From NCBI GenBank assembly GCA_964247055.1, contig OZ176055.1:2108001-2172000 (forward strand): DNA of 64,000 bases, in the 5' to 3' direction. The stretch comes from Paragordius varius. Taxonomy: Eukaryota > Nematomorpha. A program made the position numbers and the translations under genes. The notes under the pieces were generated by a model that did not search any database, had not been told where the DNA came from, and was given only the letters and a program-made list of their open reading frames with translations. This document shows, in pieces, positions 63,302 to 64,000 of this stretch; within the stretch, counting starts at the first letter, position 1, and the number at the start of each line of letters is the position of its first letter.

Positions 63302-64000
63302 AACTAGCTGGCCCTGTAACGCTTCGCTGTGACGTAGTCTTAACGAGGATTATTCTTAATAATTTGGAATAAATAGAGGTAATGGAGATAAAATAATGAA
63401 AAACATATTAAATAAAAAAATGTCTATAATTATTCTTTTACGGGTTTTTGCATAGGCTCAAATATTGTTTACTCTAAATTAACCATATTTAAACTGTCCC
63501 TAATGAAAATTAATAAATAATCAACTATCATTATATTTAATTTAAGATTTTCGTTTTACGTAATTATGGTTAAAAGTTTTATTTAGAAATTGTGTTCACA
63601 CAGCTGGGATCAAGGGATATAAAAAGTAACTCATTTTTGTTCCCTTTTTAAAGGTAAGAATGATATACAAATTCGCCGAAATGTGTTTAACTAAACTCTT
63701 ATGTCTTCTTAAGTTTTTTAATCAGCTCCAAAACCTCGCCATTTTTGTATGGCGTCTCAGTTTTAAACCGGTAGACCCCTACCCATAGACCTATATGGAA
63801 AAAGCGCTGAGTTAAATTCTTTGCCTTTATAGGGCAAATATTTGGAATCATCTTTGATACCATGGGTTATTCGAAATAATACCTTAACACTAAATAATCG
63901 TTATATAATGGCGTATTTTTAGAGGTATATAGGCCCAAAGTTAACGGCTGATAATAAAAGGCCTGACCTCTTTTATCTGGCGGTATTTCGAGCTTTTAAT
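63302..64000. repeat. Inverted repeat, outer arm (reaches window end)
   Basis: Second arm, outside the hAT-type element. Begins ACTAGCTGGCCCTGTAACGC and runs through CTATATGGAAAAAGCGCTGA to GGCCTGACCTC near 63970. A terminal boundary beyond the window cannot be seen. The two arms may be two copies of another transposon family in opposite orientation. Confidence 0.8.

Noticed and set aside
1-64000. CRISPR arrays, prokaryotic operons, phage or plasmid functions
   Set aside because: Spliced exons, animal extracellular modules, MITEs and a SINE make this nuclear animal DNA; no regularly spaced repeat array is present.

Overview
This is AT-rich animal DNA with spliceosomal introns. It has GT-AG introns of about 60 to 1,500 bp, T-rich acceptors, many miniature transposons, a tRNA-derived SINE and long (TA)n tracts. 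All convincing coding sequence is on the + strand. It comes from the extracellular matrix / adhesion receptor world: LDLa, EGF, SEA and Kunitz modules. The layout recalls the nematode apical hemidesmosome receptors MUP-4/MUA-3 (LDLa, EGF, SEA, one membrane pass, long tail). That points to a nematode-like or other AT-rich invertebrate, but I cannot fix the taxon. There is no von Willebrand A domain, and the Kunitz domains are not part of that known layout.

Gene A (1516-35574, about 57 exons, about 14.5 kb coding, roughly 4,800 residues) appears secreted. Its order is: candidate signal exon; four tandem LDLa-like repeats with only four cysteines each; an EGF; about 14 SEA domains interspersed with EGFs; two Kunitz-type domains; a Ser/Thr/Asn-rich stalk of about 420 residues ending in an EGF; and about three more SEA domains. 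The stop at 35572-35574 is reached whether or not a last 39-nt intron is removed. Two exons, starting at 20571 and 26000, are each one base short of keeping the frame. In both cases one extra T in a T run would repair it.

About 2.8 kb of very AT-rich sequence with four (TA)n tracts (35575-38354) separates A from gene B.

Gene B (38355-60810, 34 exons, about 3,830 residues, frame intact throughout) is a type I membrane protein. It has a clear signal peptide, about nine SEA domains, five SEA-associated EGFs, a Ser/Thr-rich stalk, one calcium-binding EGF, a juxtamembrane EGF, one transmembrane helix split by an intron at 53726/54286, and a cytoplasmic tail of nearly 1,000 residues with no domain I recognise. 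A and B share module types, exon phases and SEA sequence style. They are either tandem paralogues or two halves of one ancestral receptor; a ligand/receptor pair is a speculation.

The introns are crowded with palindromic miniature elements: at least eight MITE-1 copies (TACAGT ends, Tc1/mariner style), seven MITE-2 copies (TATACCATTTAC ends), a third TACAGT family, a hAT-type MITE with a near-perfect 8-bp duplication, and a SINE. Several MITE-1 copies fill most of their intron and stop 10 to 26 nt from the splice acceptor. Downstream of gene B lie a 1.67-kb hAT-type element with 16-bp ends (61612-63277) and a large inverted repeat whose second arm runs to the window end. No second-strand gene, CRISPR, rRNA or standard tRNA gene was found.
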